In this document: positions 17,502-26,180 of the stretch, piece after piece
Layout of the letters: every line of letters begins with the position of its first letter
Numbering within the stretch: position 1 is the first letter of the stretch
Position numbers and translations under genes: made by a program
Assembly: GCA_947038115.1 (NCBI GenBank)
Contig: CAMQVF010000004.1
Span: forward strand, 1 to 53,864
Length of the DNA: 53,864 bases
Reading direction: 5' to 3'
Origin: an uncultured Spirochaetia bacterium
GTDB lineage: Bacteria; Spirochaetota; Brachyspiria; Brachyspirales; Brachyspiraceae
The notes under the pieces: generated by a model
What the model was told of the DNA's origin: nothing
The model's database searches: none
The model's input: the letters and a program-made list of their open reading frames with translations, nothing else

Positions 17502-17705
17502 ATGATAAATAAAACAATGACTATAGGGGATATCGTTGAGAAATGCCCTGAAGCTGTGCCTATTATGATGGCGCATGGACTTCATTGTATCGGTTGTCAT
17601 GTAGCAAGCTGGGAAAGTTTAGAAGAAGGTTGTCGTGGGCATGGAATGAATGAAGAAATGATTGATTCTATGGTCTCTGAGATAAACGAAAAAGTATCTA
17701 AGTAA
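17502..17705 (+). CDS. DUF1858 small redox-disulfide protein
   Basis: 67 aa. MTIGDIVEKCPEAVPIMMAHGLHCIGCHVASWESLEEGC shows the DUF1858/'hybrid-cluster-protein-associated redox disulfide' domain with its CxxC (HCIGCH). The same fold is found alone in many anaerobes and fused to hybrid-cluster proteins; its exact role is unproven, probably thiol redox or cluster handling. RBS AGGAG lies before ATG 17502, and a promoter-like TTTACA, 17 bases, TAGATA lies at 17451-17479. It is a monocistronic gene closed by a strong terminator. Confidence 0.9.
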   Translation: MINKTMTIGDIVEKCPEAVPIMMAHGLHCIGCHVASWESLEEGCRGHGMNEEMIDSMVSEINEKVSK

Positions 17706-17708
17706 AAT

Positions 17709-17743
17709 AAAACCCCTTTAGTTTATACAACTTGAGGGGTTTT
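17709..17743. terminator. bidirectional terminator between the DUF1858 gene and rpsT
   Basis: AAAACCCCT (17709-17717) pairs with AGGGGTTTT (17735-17743). T-runs follow on the plus strand, and A-runs precede it so that the minus strand also ends in T. It serves the two convergent genes. Confidence 0.9.
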
Positions 17744-17755
17744 TAATTTTTTTAT

Positions 17756-18019
17756 TTAGCTAATCTTACTAATAACCAGCATTAAAGAAGATTTCTTATT
17801 AGCTGCTTTGTTAGCATGTATAATAGACTTTCTTGCTGCTTTGTCTATAGCACTAGAGTACTTTTTGAAAGCCTCACATGCATTTTCTTTTTCATTAAGA
17901 CTAGCAAATTTTAAAACTCTTTTTCTCAAAGTATTTAATGTGCTTTTTATCTTACGATTAGCAAGATTTCTTTTGATACTTTGACGTAATCTTTTTTCTG
18001 CTGAAACGATATTAGGCAT
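17756..18019 (-). CDS. rpsT: 30S ribosomal protein S20
   Basis: 87 aa from ATG 18019, exactly the E. coli length, with GGAG six bases upstream; the in-frame TTG twelve bases earlier overlaps that RBS and is rejected. MPNIVSAEKRLRQSIKRNL, then NRKIKSTLNTLRKRVL and SSAIDKAARKSIIHANKAANKK are S20 signatures. It is on the same strand as, and 27 bases after, tRNA-Asp, so both are probably read from the promoter at 18148-18176. Confidence 0.97.
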   Translation of the reverse strand: MPNIVSAEKRLRQSIKRNLANRKIKSTLNTLRKRVLKFASLNEKENACEAFKKYSSAIDKAARKSIIHANKAANKKSSLMLVISKIS

Positions 18020-18046
18020 ACTATTCTCCAAAAAATTAAATATATT

Positions 18047-18120
18047 CGGAGTTGACGGGACTCGAACCCGCGGCCTCCTGCGTGACAGGCAGGCGTTCTA
18101 ACCAGCTGAACTACAACTCC
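18047..18120 (-). tRNA. tRNA-Asp (GTC)
   Basis: 74-nt cloverleaf on the minus strand: acceptor GGAGTTG/CAACTCC with G discriminator, anticodon stem CCTGC/GCAGG around loop CTGTCAC (anticodon GTC), and T-arm GCGGGTTCGAGTCCCGT. The 3' CCA is not encoded. Confidence 0.97.
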
Positions 18121-18147
18121 AAGAAATTCGAATACGAATATTAATAT

Positions 18148-18176
18148 ATACTACTATATTTTATTCTATTTGTCAA
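18148..18176 (-). promoter_or_regulatory. promoter for tRNA-Asp and rpsT
   Basis: Minus strand TTGACA (18171-18176), 17-base spacer, TAGTAT (18148-18153). It lies about 28 bases before the tRNA. Confidence 0.65.
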
Positions 18177-18188
18177 TAGTTTATATTA

Positions 18189-18743
18189 TTAAAATTCAAA
18201 TAACCCATTAATTTTTTTATAAAACAATAATCCAGTATTGCCATACCATTTAGATTCGAACATATCGCTTGTAAAAAAATCTTCTTTTTTCAAACCACGT
18301 CTGTCAAGCTCTATTACTAAAACTCCATTTTCACAAAGAAGTTCTCTAGTTATAATATTTTCTACTGTATGTTTATATATTGACGTATTGTAAGGAGGGT
18401 CAAAATATATGATATCATATTTCAAATCAGTCCTTTTTGTGTAATCTAATGCGGAATATCTTCTAATAGTATAAAGAGATTCATCAGAAAATATACTTAA
18501 AGCATTTTCAAATATTTTTTTCACTCTACTTTTTTCAATTTCTATAAAAGTTGAATGACTTGCACCACGGCTTAACGCCTCAAGCCCCATTGAACCACTT
18601 CCTGAGCATAGGTCAAGAAAAGTTTTACCGCTAACATCAAGCTTGTTAAAAAAAGCCTCTCTTACCTTCGATTGAGTTGGCCTAAAGCTATCATCCGATA
18701 CTTTTATGTTTTTTCCTTTTTTTGAACCAGAAATAATATGCAA
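18189..18743 (-). CDS. rsmD: 16S rRNA (guanine966-N2)-methyltransferase RsmD
   Basis: 184 aa. MHIISGSKKGKNI and SFRPTQSKVREAFFNKL match the RsmD start (ITGGxxRGRRL, RPTxDRVREALFN). LDLCSGSGSMGLEALSRGAS is the SAM-binding motif I, and YFDPPYNTSIY carries the DPPY catalytic motif for N2-guanine methylation. It acts on 30S subunits. RBS AAGGAT is before the ATG. It is the last gene of the lepB-queA-rsmD run, 29 bases after queA. Confidence 0.94.
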   Translation of the reverse strand: MHIISGSKKGKNIKVSDDSFRPTQSKVREAFFNKLDVSGKTFLDLCSGSGSMGLEALSRGASHSTFIEIEKSRVKKIFENALSIFSDESLYTIRRYSALDYTKRTDLKYDIIYFDPPYNTSIYKHTVENIITRELLCENGVLVIELDRRGLKKEDFFTSDMFESKWYGNTGLLFYKKINGLFEF

Positions 18744-18772
18744 AAAGAATCCTTTATATTTTATTTGTGCTA

Positions 18773-19846
18773 CTATTTATACAAAAACATTGCATCACCA
18801 TAAGAAAAAAAGTGATATTTATTTTTTATAGCTTCATTATAGGCGTTCATTATATTTTCATATCCTGCAAAAGCTGAAACCATCGCAAGAAGTGTCGACT
18901 CTGGTGTGTGAAAATTAGTTATCATTGCATCAACACAATTAAATTTATAAGGTGGATAAATAAAAATATCAGTAGAACCCTCAAGTTTACTAAACGAATT
19001 ACTAGCACCAGTATATTGACTCTCTAGTACACGTGAAACAGTTGTCCCGCATGCTATAACTCTTTTGTTTTGACTTTTATACTCAAGTACTAAGTCGGCA
19101 GTTTTTTTAGGTATGACAAACCTTTCTTTATGCATAATATGATCTTCCAAATTATCTGCTTTAAGAGGATTAAATGTACCAAACCCTATATGAAGAGTTA
19201 AGTATTCTATTTTTACACCCTTATCTTTAAGAGTATTTAGTAATTCATTATTAAAGTGAAGTCCAGAAGTTGGAGAAGCTACACTACCTTCATTTTTCGC
19301 AAAGACATTTTGATAAAACTCTCTATCGTCTTTAGTATATTCACTTTCTCCATTATTTTTTCTGCTTTGAATAATATATGGCGGTAATGGAATACTTCCT
19401 ATATCATTCAGAATATTTTTATCTAATTCTATAGAAAATTTTATATCTTTTGTCGTATAATTATTTTTTACAATTAAAGCCGAGAATTTTATTTTTTCAT
19501 CATCAAAATATAAAACACTATCTTCTTTTATATTTCTACCCTTAACTAAACAAGACCAATAGCTATCATCATCATTCAGTTTTTCAAGCAATAATATTTC
19601 TACCGATGCCCCAGAAGTCTTCTTCAAAAATAGACGTGCTGGAATTACTTTTGTATCATTAAGAATTAGTAGATCATCACTTTTAAAATAGTCGATAATG
19701 TCAAAAAAATGTTTATGTTCTATTAAGTTATTTTCAATATTTAAAGTCATTAATTTACAATCAACTCTTTTTTGTGAAAGATGAGTTGCTATTAAGTCAT
19801 TTGGTAAGTTAAAATTATATGTCTCTTTAAGTTTATAGTCGACCAT
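18773..19846 (-). CDS. queA: S-adenosylmethionine:tRNA ribosyltransferase-isomerase QueA
   Basis: 357 aa. YNFNLPNDLIATHLSQKRVDCKLM, LILNDTKVIPARLF, SVASPTSGLHFNNELL and LTLHIGFGTFNPL are the QueA hallmarks, and MITNFHTPESTLLAMVSAFAG is the conserved C-terminal block. It builds epoxyqueuosine at the wobble base of GUN-anticodon tRNAs, including the tRNA-Asp encoded in this window. No other queuosine gene is in the window. It starts four bases after the upstream gene ends. Part of the coding sequence at 19025-19040 resembles parS (see findings). Confidence 0.97.
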   Translation of the reverse strand: MVDYKLKETYNFNLPNDLIATHLSQKRVDCKLMTLNIENNLIEHKHFFDIIDYFKSDDLLILNDTKVIPARLFLKKTSGASVEILLLEKLNDDDSYWSCLVKGRNIKEDSVLYFDDEKIKFSALIVKNNYTTKDIKFSIELDKNILNDIGSIPLPPYIIQSRKNNGESEYTKDDREFYQNVFAKNEGSVASPTSGLHFNNELLNTLKDKGVKIEYLTLHIGFGTFNPLKADNLEDHIMHKERFVIPKKTADLVLEYKSQNKRVIACGTTVSRVLESQYTGASNSFSKLEGSTDIFIYPPYKFNCVDAMITNFHTPESTLLAMVSAFAGYENIMNAYNEAIKNKYHFFSYGDAMFLYK

Positions 19847-19850
19847 TACT

Positions 19851-21536
19851 CTATTCGCCTTTTGAAGATACTATAATTTTTTTCTGTCTTAAAAATTTAA
19901 CCAAGCTGTATCGTGAAACATTTGAAGTTACAATCGCATATTCCCCATCGATAGATTTTATGTTAATCCCTTTTCTTTTAGCATCATGGATAATTTCTTC
20001 AAGCTTATATTCATCTTTAATGCATATAAGAGTTACATTTGTATAAACATTCGCATTGATAGACTTTTCATACCATCTGTTTATTGATATTTCTAAATGA
20101 TTTGGAATACTCAGATTATTCTCTGTTAGAACATTCTCAAGCATAATCATTAATTTATTAAATGTATAAATGTTACTATCTATTGTTAATGTTTTTCCTC
20201 TAAGTATAGAGTCTTCTGTAATCTTAAATAAATAAACATTACCATTTTTTTCTAAATTAAAATAAAGACTGCATATATATATAAACTCATCATCAAAACT
20301 TTCATGATTAATTAATGTAAGTTCAAAATTTCCATTTATTATACATCTCGAATTCTGTTTTTTAGAGACTTTCGAAAGAGATATAATTTCATTCTTATAA
20401 AAATAAACTTTTGATAAACCTAAAATAAAAATAATTTTTAATGCATTTTCAAATTTATTTAAGCTATAATTGTTATCAGTATTTCGAAGTAAAGTAAATA
20501 TATCTCTACATATCATAGGTTCTTCACTTTCGTCCAAGTTTACTATGTCTAAAATATCAGATATATAATCTTGATACCTTACAAAAACTGTTGAATATAA
20601 TATATTTTTACGCTCTTCAAGTGTTTTATTTGAAAATATACTAATATTATCATGGTTCAAAACTATTCCAAGTTTAAAATCTATATCAACAATACCTAAA
20701 TTGACACAAATTTGAAAAATAATATCATTACCCAAATTTTGTTTATCAAAAAGAGATAAATCAATATTTTCTTTAGTTGTATCTATTTTTAATTTTTCAG
20801 AATCTACAGCATATAAAAAATAATAAATATCTGAAATTATATTAGAGTGATTATATAAGCCTTCCGATTGATCAATCTTTTTCTCAAAGTCTTTTTTTAT
20901 TTTACTTATTAGTTTAATATTATTCAGTCTAATAAAACTATTTATTTTTTTTTCTTCTTCACTATACTTAAAAGCAATTAAAATTATATGAGCCTTCACA
21001 AGGTCGATAATATCTTCTTTTGATAAAATAGTGCTATAGTTAGCAGTATTTACAAAAGATGTTTCTTTATATAGAGATAAAAGAGTATTTTCATGTTTTG
21101 AGTATATTTCTTTATTGTAAGATTTATCTATAAACTCTATATTATCACCATCAAAAATTAGTTTAGTTAATATATCTTTAATAACAGGAATAATATAAAT
21201 GCTATCATCATTCGAGTTTAATCGCATTCTTTTTTTTCTAAGATAAACAAAGCCAGATGATATAACCTCATCTAAAGTTACAAAAAAGCTACCAAGTTGT
21301 TTTTGAGTGTATCCAATTTTATAAGCCATGTCAGCCGATAAAATATCTTTACTATCACTAGTTATAATAAAATATAGTATTTTTCTACCATCAGAACTCA
21401 TATTAAAAAATCGAGTAGATATATTTTGTAAACTACTAAACCTCTTAATTAAGCTCTCTTTATTATTACATTTCCAAGATTGAAATAACTCTTCAAGCGT
21501 ATCCTCTGAAAGTCTGTCTATTGTTTCTAATATCAT
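19851..21536 (-). CDS. helicase-associated (XPB/Ssl2 N-terminal-like) domain protein, function unknown
   Basis: 561 aa, no membrane segment. The C-terminal third contains NVYLFKITEDSILRG and then NNLSIPNHLEISINRWYEKS, the pattern of the XPB/Ssl2 N-terminal ('Helicase_C_3') domain. The end, IKDEYKLEEIIHDAKRKGINIKSIDGEYAIV, resembles its small alpha/beta tail. The N-terminal part is helical and may hold winged-helix folds (ADMAYKIGYTQKQLGSFFVTL). No helicase ATPase motifs exist, so it is a stand-alone accessory module, perhaps nucleic-acid binding. It is tightly packed between lepB (1 base) and queA (4 bases). Family call is from pattern memory only. Confidence 0.6.
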   Translation of the reverse strand: MILETIDRLSEDTLEELFQSWKCNNKESLIKRFSSLQNISTRFFNMSSDGRKILYFIITSDSKDILSADMAYKIGYTQKQLGSFFVTLDEVISSGFVYLRKKRMRLNSNDDSIYIIPVIKDILTKLIFDGDNIEFIDKSYNKEIYSKHENTLLSLYKETSFVNTANYSTILSKEDIIDLVKAHIILIAFKYSEEEKKINSFIRLNNIKLISKIKKDFEKKIDQSEGLYNHSNIISDIYYFLYAVDSEKLKIDTTKENIDLSLFDKQNLGNDIIFQICVNLGIVDIDFKLGIVLNHDNISIFSNKTLEERKNILYSTVFVRYQDYISDILDIVNLDESEEPMICRDIFTLLRNTDNNYSLNKFENALKIIFILGLSKVYFYKNEIISLSKVSKKQNSRCIINGNFELTLINHESFDDEFIYICSLYFNLEKNGNVYLFKITEDSILRGKTLTIDSNIYTFNKLMIMLENVLTENNLSIPNHLEISINRWYEKSINANVYTNVTLICIKDEYKLEEIIHDAKRKGINIKSIDGEYAIVTSNVSRYSLVKFLRQKKIIVSSKGE

Positions 21537-21537
21537 A

Positions 21538-22584
21538 CTATTTTATAAAGAAGTACTTAAAAAATCCCTGCTCTACATCTTGAGGACGTTTAGCCTGAAT
21601 CCATGCTATCATAGGTTGTCCCTTTATCGCACGATATGGAACTAAACCCCACATTCTTCCATCACAACTTTGATCCCTATTATCGCCAAGCACAAAGAAA
21701 TAATCCTCAGGCACATTATATACAAACTCAATTGCATCCTTCGGAGCATAAGCTTTATATATATTCATCCACATCCAAAGCTTTACATCTTCATGCGCAA
21801 CTTTATCATTGATAATAACTTCAAACGAATTTAAATCATTATAGTAATCAAGTCTGTCTTCTTTTTCTCTAAATATTATTACGTCACCTTTTTTAGGCAC
21901 GTAAACTGCCCCATAAAAATCCACTATATCAACAGGAGCTCTATCATCGCCATAATAAAAATATCCCCACTCGTCATTAATTTGATTGCCATCTATATAA
22001 ACATCTTTATTTCTAATTTCTATAGTCTCACCCGGATCAGCAATGACACGTTTCACAAATTCTTTTCTAGGGTCAAGATCAACAGTTTTAAGTCCAAAAA
22101 ATAATGGTGCTGGTGCTAGATGATTCCCGCCAGTAAGTTTTTCGCCAATAAAGTCGGCAAGTAAAATTCGAGGATCCCAAGCAAATGGGCTAATTGAAAA
22201 TATAAATACAGGTAATTTTAATATTTGAACCAAAACGGAAGGATCATAATAAGGCTCATTAGCTTCACAAGAAAAATATGCAGAAGGAGGTGATCTAAAA
22301 ACTACTAAGTCTCCCCTACTAGGCGACTTGAAAGCTGGAAGTCTATAACCTAAAAGCCCATCAGTGAAAGGCATTTTTATTCCATAAACAAATCTATTGG
22401 CAAAAAGTCTATCACCGGGCATTATTGCTGGTATCATAGAGCCAGTTGGAATTTGATAATTTTGTATTAAAAATGTATTTATAAAAATTACTATAACAAC
22501 AGCGTAAAGTATTTCTTTTATAGTGTTTTTGAATATTCTAATTTCACCTAACACCGCATCTATCATTTTATTAAAAAAGCTCAT
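21538..22584 (-). CDS. lepB: signal peptidase I
   Basis: 348 aa, long because of inserts between the conserved boxes, as in other spirochaetes. There is one N-terminal membrane anchor (AVVIVIFINTFLIQNY). Box B QIPTGSMIPAIMPGDRLF carries Ser49, the nucleophile. Box D EFVKRVIADPGETIEIRN carries the general-base Lys, and box E GDNRDQSCDGRMWGLVP is intact. It cleaves Sec/Tat signal peptides on the periplasmic face. RBS TTGGAGT lies before the ATG, and its promoter is at 22625-22653. Confidence 0.96.
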   Translation of the reverse strand: MSFFNKMIDAVLGEIRIFKNTIKEILYAVVIVIFINTFLIQNYQIPTGSMIPAIMPGDRLFANRFVYGIKMPFTDGLLGYRLPAFKSPSRGDLVVFRSPPSAYFSCEANEPYYDPSVLVQILKLPVFIFSISPFAWDPRILLADFIGEKLTGGNHLAPAPLFFGLKTVDLDPRKEFVKRVIADPGETIEIRNKDVYIDGNQINDEWGYFYYGDDRAPVDIVDFYGAVYVPKKGDVIIFREKEDRLDYYNDLNSFEVIINDKVAHEDVKLWMWMNIYKAYAPKDAIEFVYNVPEDYFFVLGDNRDQSCDGRMWGLVPYRAIKGQPMIAWIQAKRPQDVEQGFFKYFFIK

Positions 22585-22624
22585 AAAAACTCCAAGTTAG
22601 CGACTGTTTCAACGACGATTTAAA

Positions 22625-22653
22625 ATTATATAATAATTAGTCTAAAATAGCAA
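22625..22653 (-). promoter_or_regulatory. promoter for the lepB operon
   Basis: Minus strand TTGCTA (22648-22653), 17-base spacer, TATAAT (22625-22630). It diverges from the tRNA-Leu promoter. Confidence 0.6.
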
Positions 22654-22695
22654 TTTTTCAAATCGAGTCTTCTAAATGCGAAAGATATAAAATAC

Positions 22696-22724
22696 TTGCA
22701 TTTTTTTTTCTACTATGATATTAT
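22696..22724 (+). promoter_or_regulatory. promoter for tRNA-Leu
   Basis: TTGCAT (22696-22701), 17-base spacer rich in T, TATTAT (22719-22724). A start near 22731 would give a leader of about 11 bases before the tRNA. Confidence 0.65.
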
Positions 22725-22741
22725 TTATTTTATAGCAGTTA

Positions 22742-22827
22742 GCTCGGGTGATGGAATTGGTAGACATAGCGGACTTAAAATCCGCTGGCAATAACCCGCC
22801 GTGCCGGTTCAAGTCCGGCCCTGAGCA
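22742..22827 (+). tRNA. tRNA-Leu (TAA)
   Basis: 86-nt type II tRNA: acceptor GCTCGGG/CCTGAGC (one G-T pair) with A discriminator, anticodon stem GCGGA/TCCGC around CTTAAAA (anticodon TAA), a long variable arm, and T-arm GCCGGTTCAAGTCCGGC. No encoded CCA. Confidence 0.97.
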
Positions 22828-22862
22828 AACTTATTTATTTCTGATTCTTCTCTAAATAAAAC

Positions 22863-23060
22863 ATGATTAATACAAAAGATAAACTTTCTAAAAGAAACAC
22901 TCTCATATTTATAGTAGCTATATTAATATTTGCTCTAAGTTTTCTATTTATTTATTTAATAGGTAGCAAGCCAGAAGGTTTCTTAGGATTTTTAGCCCCA
23001 ATCACAATGCTTGTCGGCATAGTTGGTATTGTCTACGCACTAGTTTCTAAACAAGTATAA
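22863..23060 (+). CDS. small two-span membrane protein after tRNA-Leu
   Basis: 65 aa, not recognised. The basic N-terminus (KDKLSKRN) is followed by two hydrophobic spans, LIFIVAILIFALSFLFIYLI and LGFLAPITMLVGIVGIVYAL, joined by SKPEGF. Composition and codon use look genuine. There is no ribosome binding site or clear promoter between the tRNA end and the ATG (35 bases), so it may be read from the tRNA-Leu transcript. Downstream (23061-23165) I see only weak inverted repeats. Confidence 0.55.
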   Translation: MINTKDKLSKRNTLIFIVAILIFALSFLFIYLIGSKPEGFLGFLAPITMLVGIVGIVYALVSKQV

Positions 23061-23165
23061 TTTTTTTATATTTTCAAATTGGATTTATTATACTCTTATT
23101 CGCCTCATTAAAAAAGCGAGCATTCTTAGATTAAACACGCAATATCTATTTATTCGATATTATAA

Positions 23166-25595
23166 TTAAATATCTTCTTTTTTAGGTTTTATCTTAAACA
23201 TAAATTGGAAAACTTCTTCAACACTACTTACAGGATGAAATTCTATTCCCTTTTTTACATTGTCAGGAATTTCGTCCAAATCTCTTTCATTGTCAATAGG
23301 TATAATTATATGTTTAATAAACCCGACTCTCTTTGCCGCTATAACTTTTTCTTTAAGTCCACCAATTGGTAAAACTCTACCTGTTAATGAAAGCTCACCT
23401 GTCATGCCTGTATCGTTTCTAACTTTTTTATTCATAGCAAGTGACAAAATAGCAGTAGCCATTGTTATGCCTGCCGAAGGGCCATCTTTTGGAGTCGCAC
23501 CTTCTGGAATATGTAGATGTATTACCGATTCATCAAAAAAGCTCTCACTCACTCCATAATTATGAGAAACACTCGCAACATAACTGTAAGCGATTTTTAT
23601 ACTCTCACTCATTACATCGCCAAGTTGACCAGTAGTTTTAATTGACCCATTTTTTTTAGGACTAGGCACTTTTATACATTCAATAGTTAAAGTAGTTCCA
23701 CCCATTGAAGTCCATGCAAGCCCAATGACTATTCCCGGTATTGATACTTTTTCTGTTAAGTCGGTAGTAAAAATAGGTTTTTTTAAATACTTCTCAACAT
23801 CATCTTTATCAACTATAAAGTTATATTTTTCTTTATTATTTTCAACTACATTCGTAGCAATTTTTCTACAAATCTTTTCGATTCTTCTCTCGAAATTTCT
23901 AACTCCAGCCTCACGTGCATAGCCCTGAATGATAAAAGCCAAAGCATTCTTTGTAAATTTTACGCCGCTTTTTTTTAATCCATTATGTGTAATTTGTCGA
24001 GGGATAATATATTTTGTAGCGATATTTAATTTTTCTTCTAATATATAACCAGATAATCTTATAATTTCCATTCTATCCAATAATGGACGTGGGATTGTAT
24101 CTAAAGTATTTGCTGTTGTTATAAAAAGAATATTAGATAAATCAAATGGCAAGTCAAGATAATGATCTCTAAAAGATGAATTCTGTTCTGGATCTAAAAC
24201 CTCAAGTAATGCACTTGATGGGTCACCTTGATAACTAGAACCAAGTTTGTCTATTTCATCAAGCATGATAACAGGATTTTTAGCCTTAACTATTTTTAAT
24301 GCCTCAATAATTTTACCCGGCATTGCCCCAATATATGTGCGTCTATGTCCTTTAATTTCAGCCTCATCACGCATGCCACCAAGAGAAAATCGGAAAAATG
24401 GACGACTTAATGACTCAGCAACACTTTTACCTATAGAAGTTTTTCCAACTCCCGGAGGGCCAACAAAACAGATAATCGATGCTTTGTTATTTGGATTAAG
24501 TTTCTTTACTGCCAAAAATTCATATATTCTTTCTTTAACTTCTTCAAGCCCGTAATGATCTCGACTCAATATTTTTTTAGTTTTTTCTATGTCATTACTT
24601 TCTTCAACTTCTGTATTCCAAGGCAAATTAAATAAAGTCTCTAAATAATTTCTAGTTACCCCATAATCAGGACTACGAGGATCAAGCATCGATATTTTTT
24701 CAATCTCTGCTTCCATTCTTTCTTTAACTTCAGGAAGTAACTCAAGCTCTTCCAATGCTTTTTTATATTTATCAAGTTCTTTATGTTGTGGATTAGTATC
24801 ATACCCAAGTTCTTTTTGTATTTCTTTTAATTGTTCTTTTAGAAAATACTCCCTTTGCTGTTTGTGAACTTTCGACTGAATACTACCTTGAATTTTTTGT
24901 TGAATTTTTACTATCTCTTTTTCTTTTTGAAGAAATAATAAAACCTTATCAAGACGCTCTTGTATATCAAAAGTTTCGAGTACTTGTTGTTGTTGCTCTC
25001 TATCTAAATTAAGCATCGATGTAATAAAGTCAGATAGTTTTCCAGGCTCATCAACATTAACCATAGTTAAACGCATTTCTTCTGTGAATAAAGGATTATT
25101 TTCACTTAATAGTTTAACTTCAGATATTAATGCTCTTGTATAAGCTTTTATTTCTTTATAGTTTGTTTCATTTTTTTTATCTAATACTTCTTCTATATAT
25201 AAAGGTTCAACCATTATAATTGGGTTTGTAGCATTAAAGCGAATAATTTTATATCTCTTTATAGCATTAACTAAAAGATGCATTCCACCATCAGGTAAAT
25301 TTATTTTCTTAAAAATACTAACAATAACACCAACTCTATATAAATCTTCTCTATTAATTGGCGAACCATCATCTTTAGCTTCCCCATCAATATATAAATT
25401 AAGTCCTAAAAATCCATTTTCTTTTTCTAATGCACGCTCAACTGCGGGCACATGTACTGTCGGAATTAAAAGAGGAGCATAAAGTCCAGGAAATAAAGGT
25501 TTGCCTGTAATAGGAATAACTATTAATCTAACTGGCAATCTCTCATCTAAAACTATAACACCGCTACTATCTTCTTTTTTTTCATATAATGACAT
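23166..25595 (-). CDS. lon: ATP-dependent Lon protease
   Basis: 809 aa. The LonN substrate domain (RLIVIPITGKPLFPGLYAPLL) is followed by a coiled coil with QQREYFLKEQLKEIQKELG. The AAA+ module has Walker A FVGPPGVGKTSIGKSVAESL and Walker B VIMLDEIDKLGSSYQGDP. The protease domain carries the catalytic Ser in PKDGPSAGITMATA and the Lys in GGLKEKVIAAKR. It degrades misfolded and regulatory proteins in the cytoplasm. RBS GAGGT lies before the ATG. It is monocistronic, with its own promoter (25638-25666) and no CIRCE box seen. Confidence 0.98.
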   Translation of the reverse strand: MSLYEKKEDSSGVIVLDERLPVRLIVIPITGKPLFPGLYAPLLIPTVHVPAVERALEKENGFLGLNLYIDGEAKDDGSPINREDLYRVGVIVSIFKKINLPDGGMHLLVNAIKRYKIIRFNATNPIIMVEPLYIEEVLDKKNETNYKEIKAYTRALISEVKLLSENNPLFTEEMRLTMVNVDEPGKLSDFITSMLNLDREQQQQVLETFDIQERLDKVLLFLQKEKEIVKIQQKIQGSIQSKVHKQQREYFLKEQLKEIQKELGYDTNPQHKELDKYKKALEELELLPEVKERMEAEIEKISMLDPRSPDYGVTRNYLETLFNLPWNTEVEESNDIEKTKKILSRDHYGLEEVKERIYEFLAVKKLNPNNKASIICFVGPPGVGKTSIGKSVAESLSRPFFRFSLGGMRDEAEIKGHRRTYIGAMPGKIIEALKIVKAKNPVIMLDEIDKLGSSYQGDPSSALLEVLDPEQNSSFRDHYLDLPFDLSNILFITTANTLDTIPRPLLDRMEIIRLSGYILEEKLNIATKYIIPRQITHNGLKKSGVKFTKNALAFIIQGYAREAGVRNFERRIEKICRKIATNVVENNKEKYNFIVDKDDVEKYLKKPIFTTDLTEKVSIPGIVIGLAWTSMGGTTLTIECIKVPSPKKNGSIKTTGQLGDVMSESIKIAYSYVASVSHNYGVSESFFDESVIHLHIPEGATPKDGPSAGITMATAILSLAMNKKVRNDTGMTGELSLTGRVLPIGGLKEKVIAAKRVGFIKHIIIPIDNERDLDEIPDNVKKGIEFHPVSSVEEVFQFMFKIKPKKEDI

Positions 25596-25637
25596 AAGAC
25601 ATACCTCACATAGCTAAATTTACAAGAAATCAAATAT

Positions 25638-25666
25638 AATATAAACAAATACAATTGAATTGTCAA
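25638..25666 (-). promoter_or_regulatory. promoter for lon
   Basis: Minus strand perfect TTGACA (25661-25666), 17-base spacer, TATATT (25638-25643). Confidence 0.7.
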
Positions 25667-25702
25667 CTACATATTTATTTATTTATTTTATCATTATACT
25701 TA

Positions 25703-25730
25703 TTGTAAAAAAGCTAGTTTATGTTATAGT
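25703..25730 (+). promoter_or_regulatory. promoter for the STAS gene
   Basis: TTGTAA (25703-25708), 16-base spacer, TATAGT (25725-25730), about 30 bases before the ATG. Confidence 0.5.
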
Positions 25731-25759
25731 GGACGCAAGTAGTATATGGAGAAATAAAA

Positions 25760-26104
25760 ATGGAAATAGATGTAAAAGAATTAGATAATGATATAGCTAT
25801 TCTTGCAATAGATGGTGAAATAGACATATATACATCGTCAGATTTAAAAGATGCTCTTATACAACAAATAGATTCTGGTGCTAAGCATATAATTATGGAC
25901 TTAGAAAATGTTACATATATAGACAGTAGTGGTATTGGTGTTTTCATATCAACACTTGCTACATTGAAAAAACTAGGCGGGAAGATTTGTATAATAAAAA
26001 TTACAGCTTCTGTCAAAAAAGTATTTGAGTTGACTAAGTTAACAAACTTTTTCAAAATATATAAAGATGAAGAAGAAGCAATCGCTGGCTTATTAGAAGA
26101 ATAA
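25760..26104 (+). CDS. STAS-domain anti-sigma factor antagonist (SpoIIAA/RsbV-like)
   Basis: 114 aa, a single STAS domain: IAILAIDGEIDIYTSSDLKDAL, then HIIMDLENVTYIDSSGIGVFIS. Ser56/Ser57 in the DSSG loop is the site that partner kinases phosphorylate in this family; Ser57 matches the SpoIIAA phospho-Ser. It would release a sigma factor or other partner by binding an RsbW-type kinase. No such kinase is next to it, so the partner is elsewhere. RBS GGAGA lies before the ATG, and it has its own promoter. Confidence 0.93.
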   Translation: MEIDVKELDNDIAILAIDGEIDIYTSSDLKDALIQQIDSGAKHIIMDLENVTYIDSSGIGVFISTLATLKKLGGKICIIKITASVKKVFELTKLTNFFKIYKDEEEAIAGLLEE

Positions 26105-26114
26105 TATAAATTTA

Positions 26115-26143
26115 TTGACAAAATGATTATGTTATTATAAAAT
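26115..26143 (+). promoter_or_regulatory. promoter for yebC-ruvC
   Basis: Perfect TTGACA (26115-26120), 17-base spacer, TAAAAT (26138-26143), followed by RBS AGGGGTG before the yebC ATG. Confidence 0.65.
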
Positions 26144-26180
26144 AAATTTGGTAAAAATTAAGATGTTAGGGGTGTAATAT

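Noticed and set aside
19025-19040. parS-like 16-mer TAGTACACGTGAAACA in queA
   Set aside because: Matches 13 of 16 bases and keeps CACGTGAAACA, but it encodes the conserved QueA stretch Thr-Val-Ser-Arg-Val, so coding constraint can explain it. Not listed as a feature.
23061-23165. Terminator between the small membrane gene and lon
   Set aside because: Only short imperfect repeats (for example AATATC/GATATT, 6 bp) are seen, without a convincing T-run.
23260-23559. 99-codon open frame on the plus strand opposite lon
   Set aside because: Fully inside the conserved lon protease domain on the other strand; composition and lack of RBS mark it as a shadow frame.
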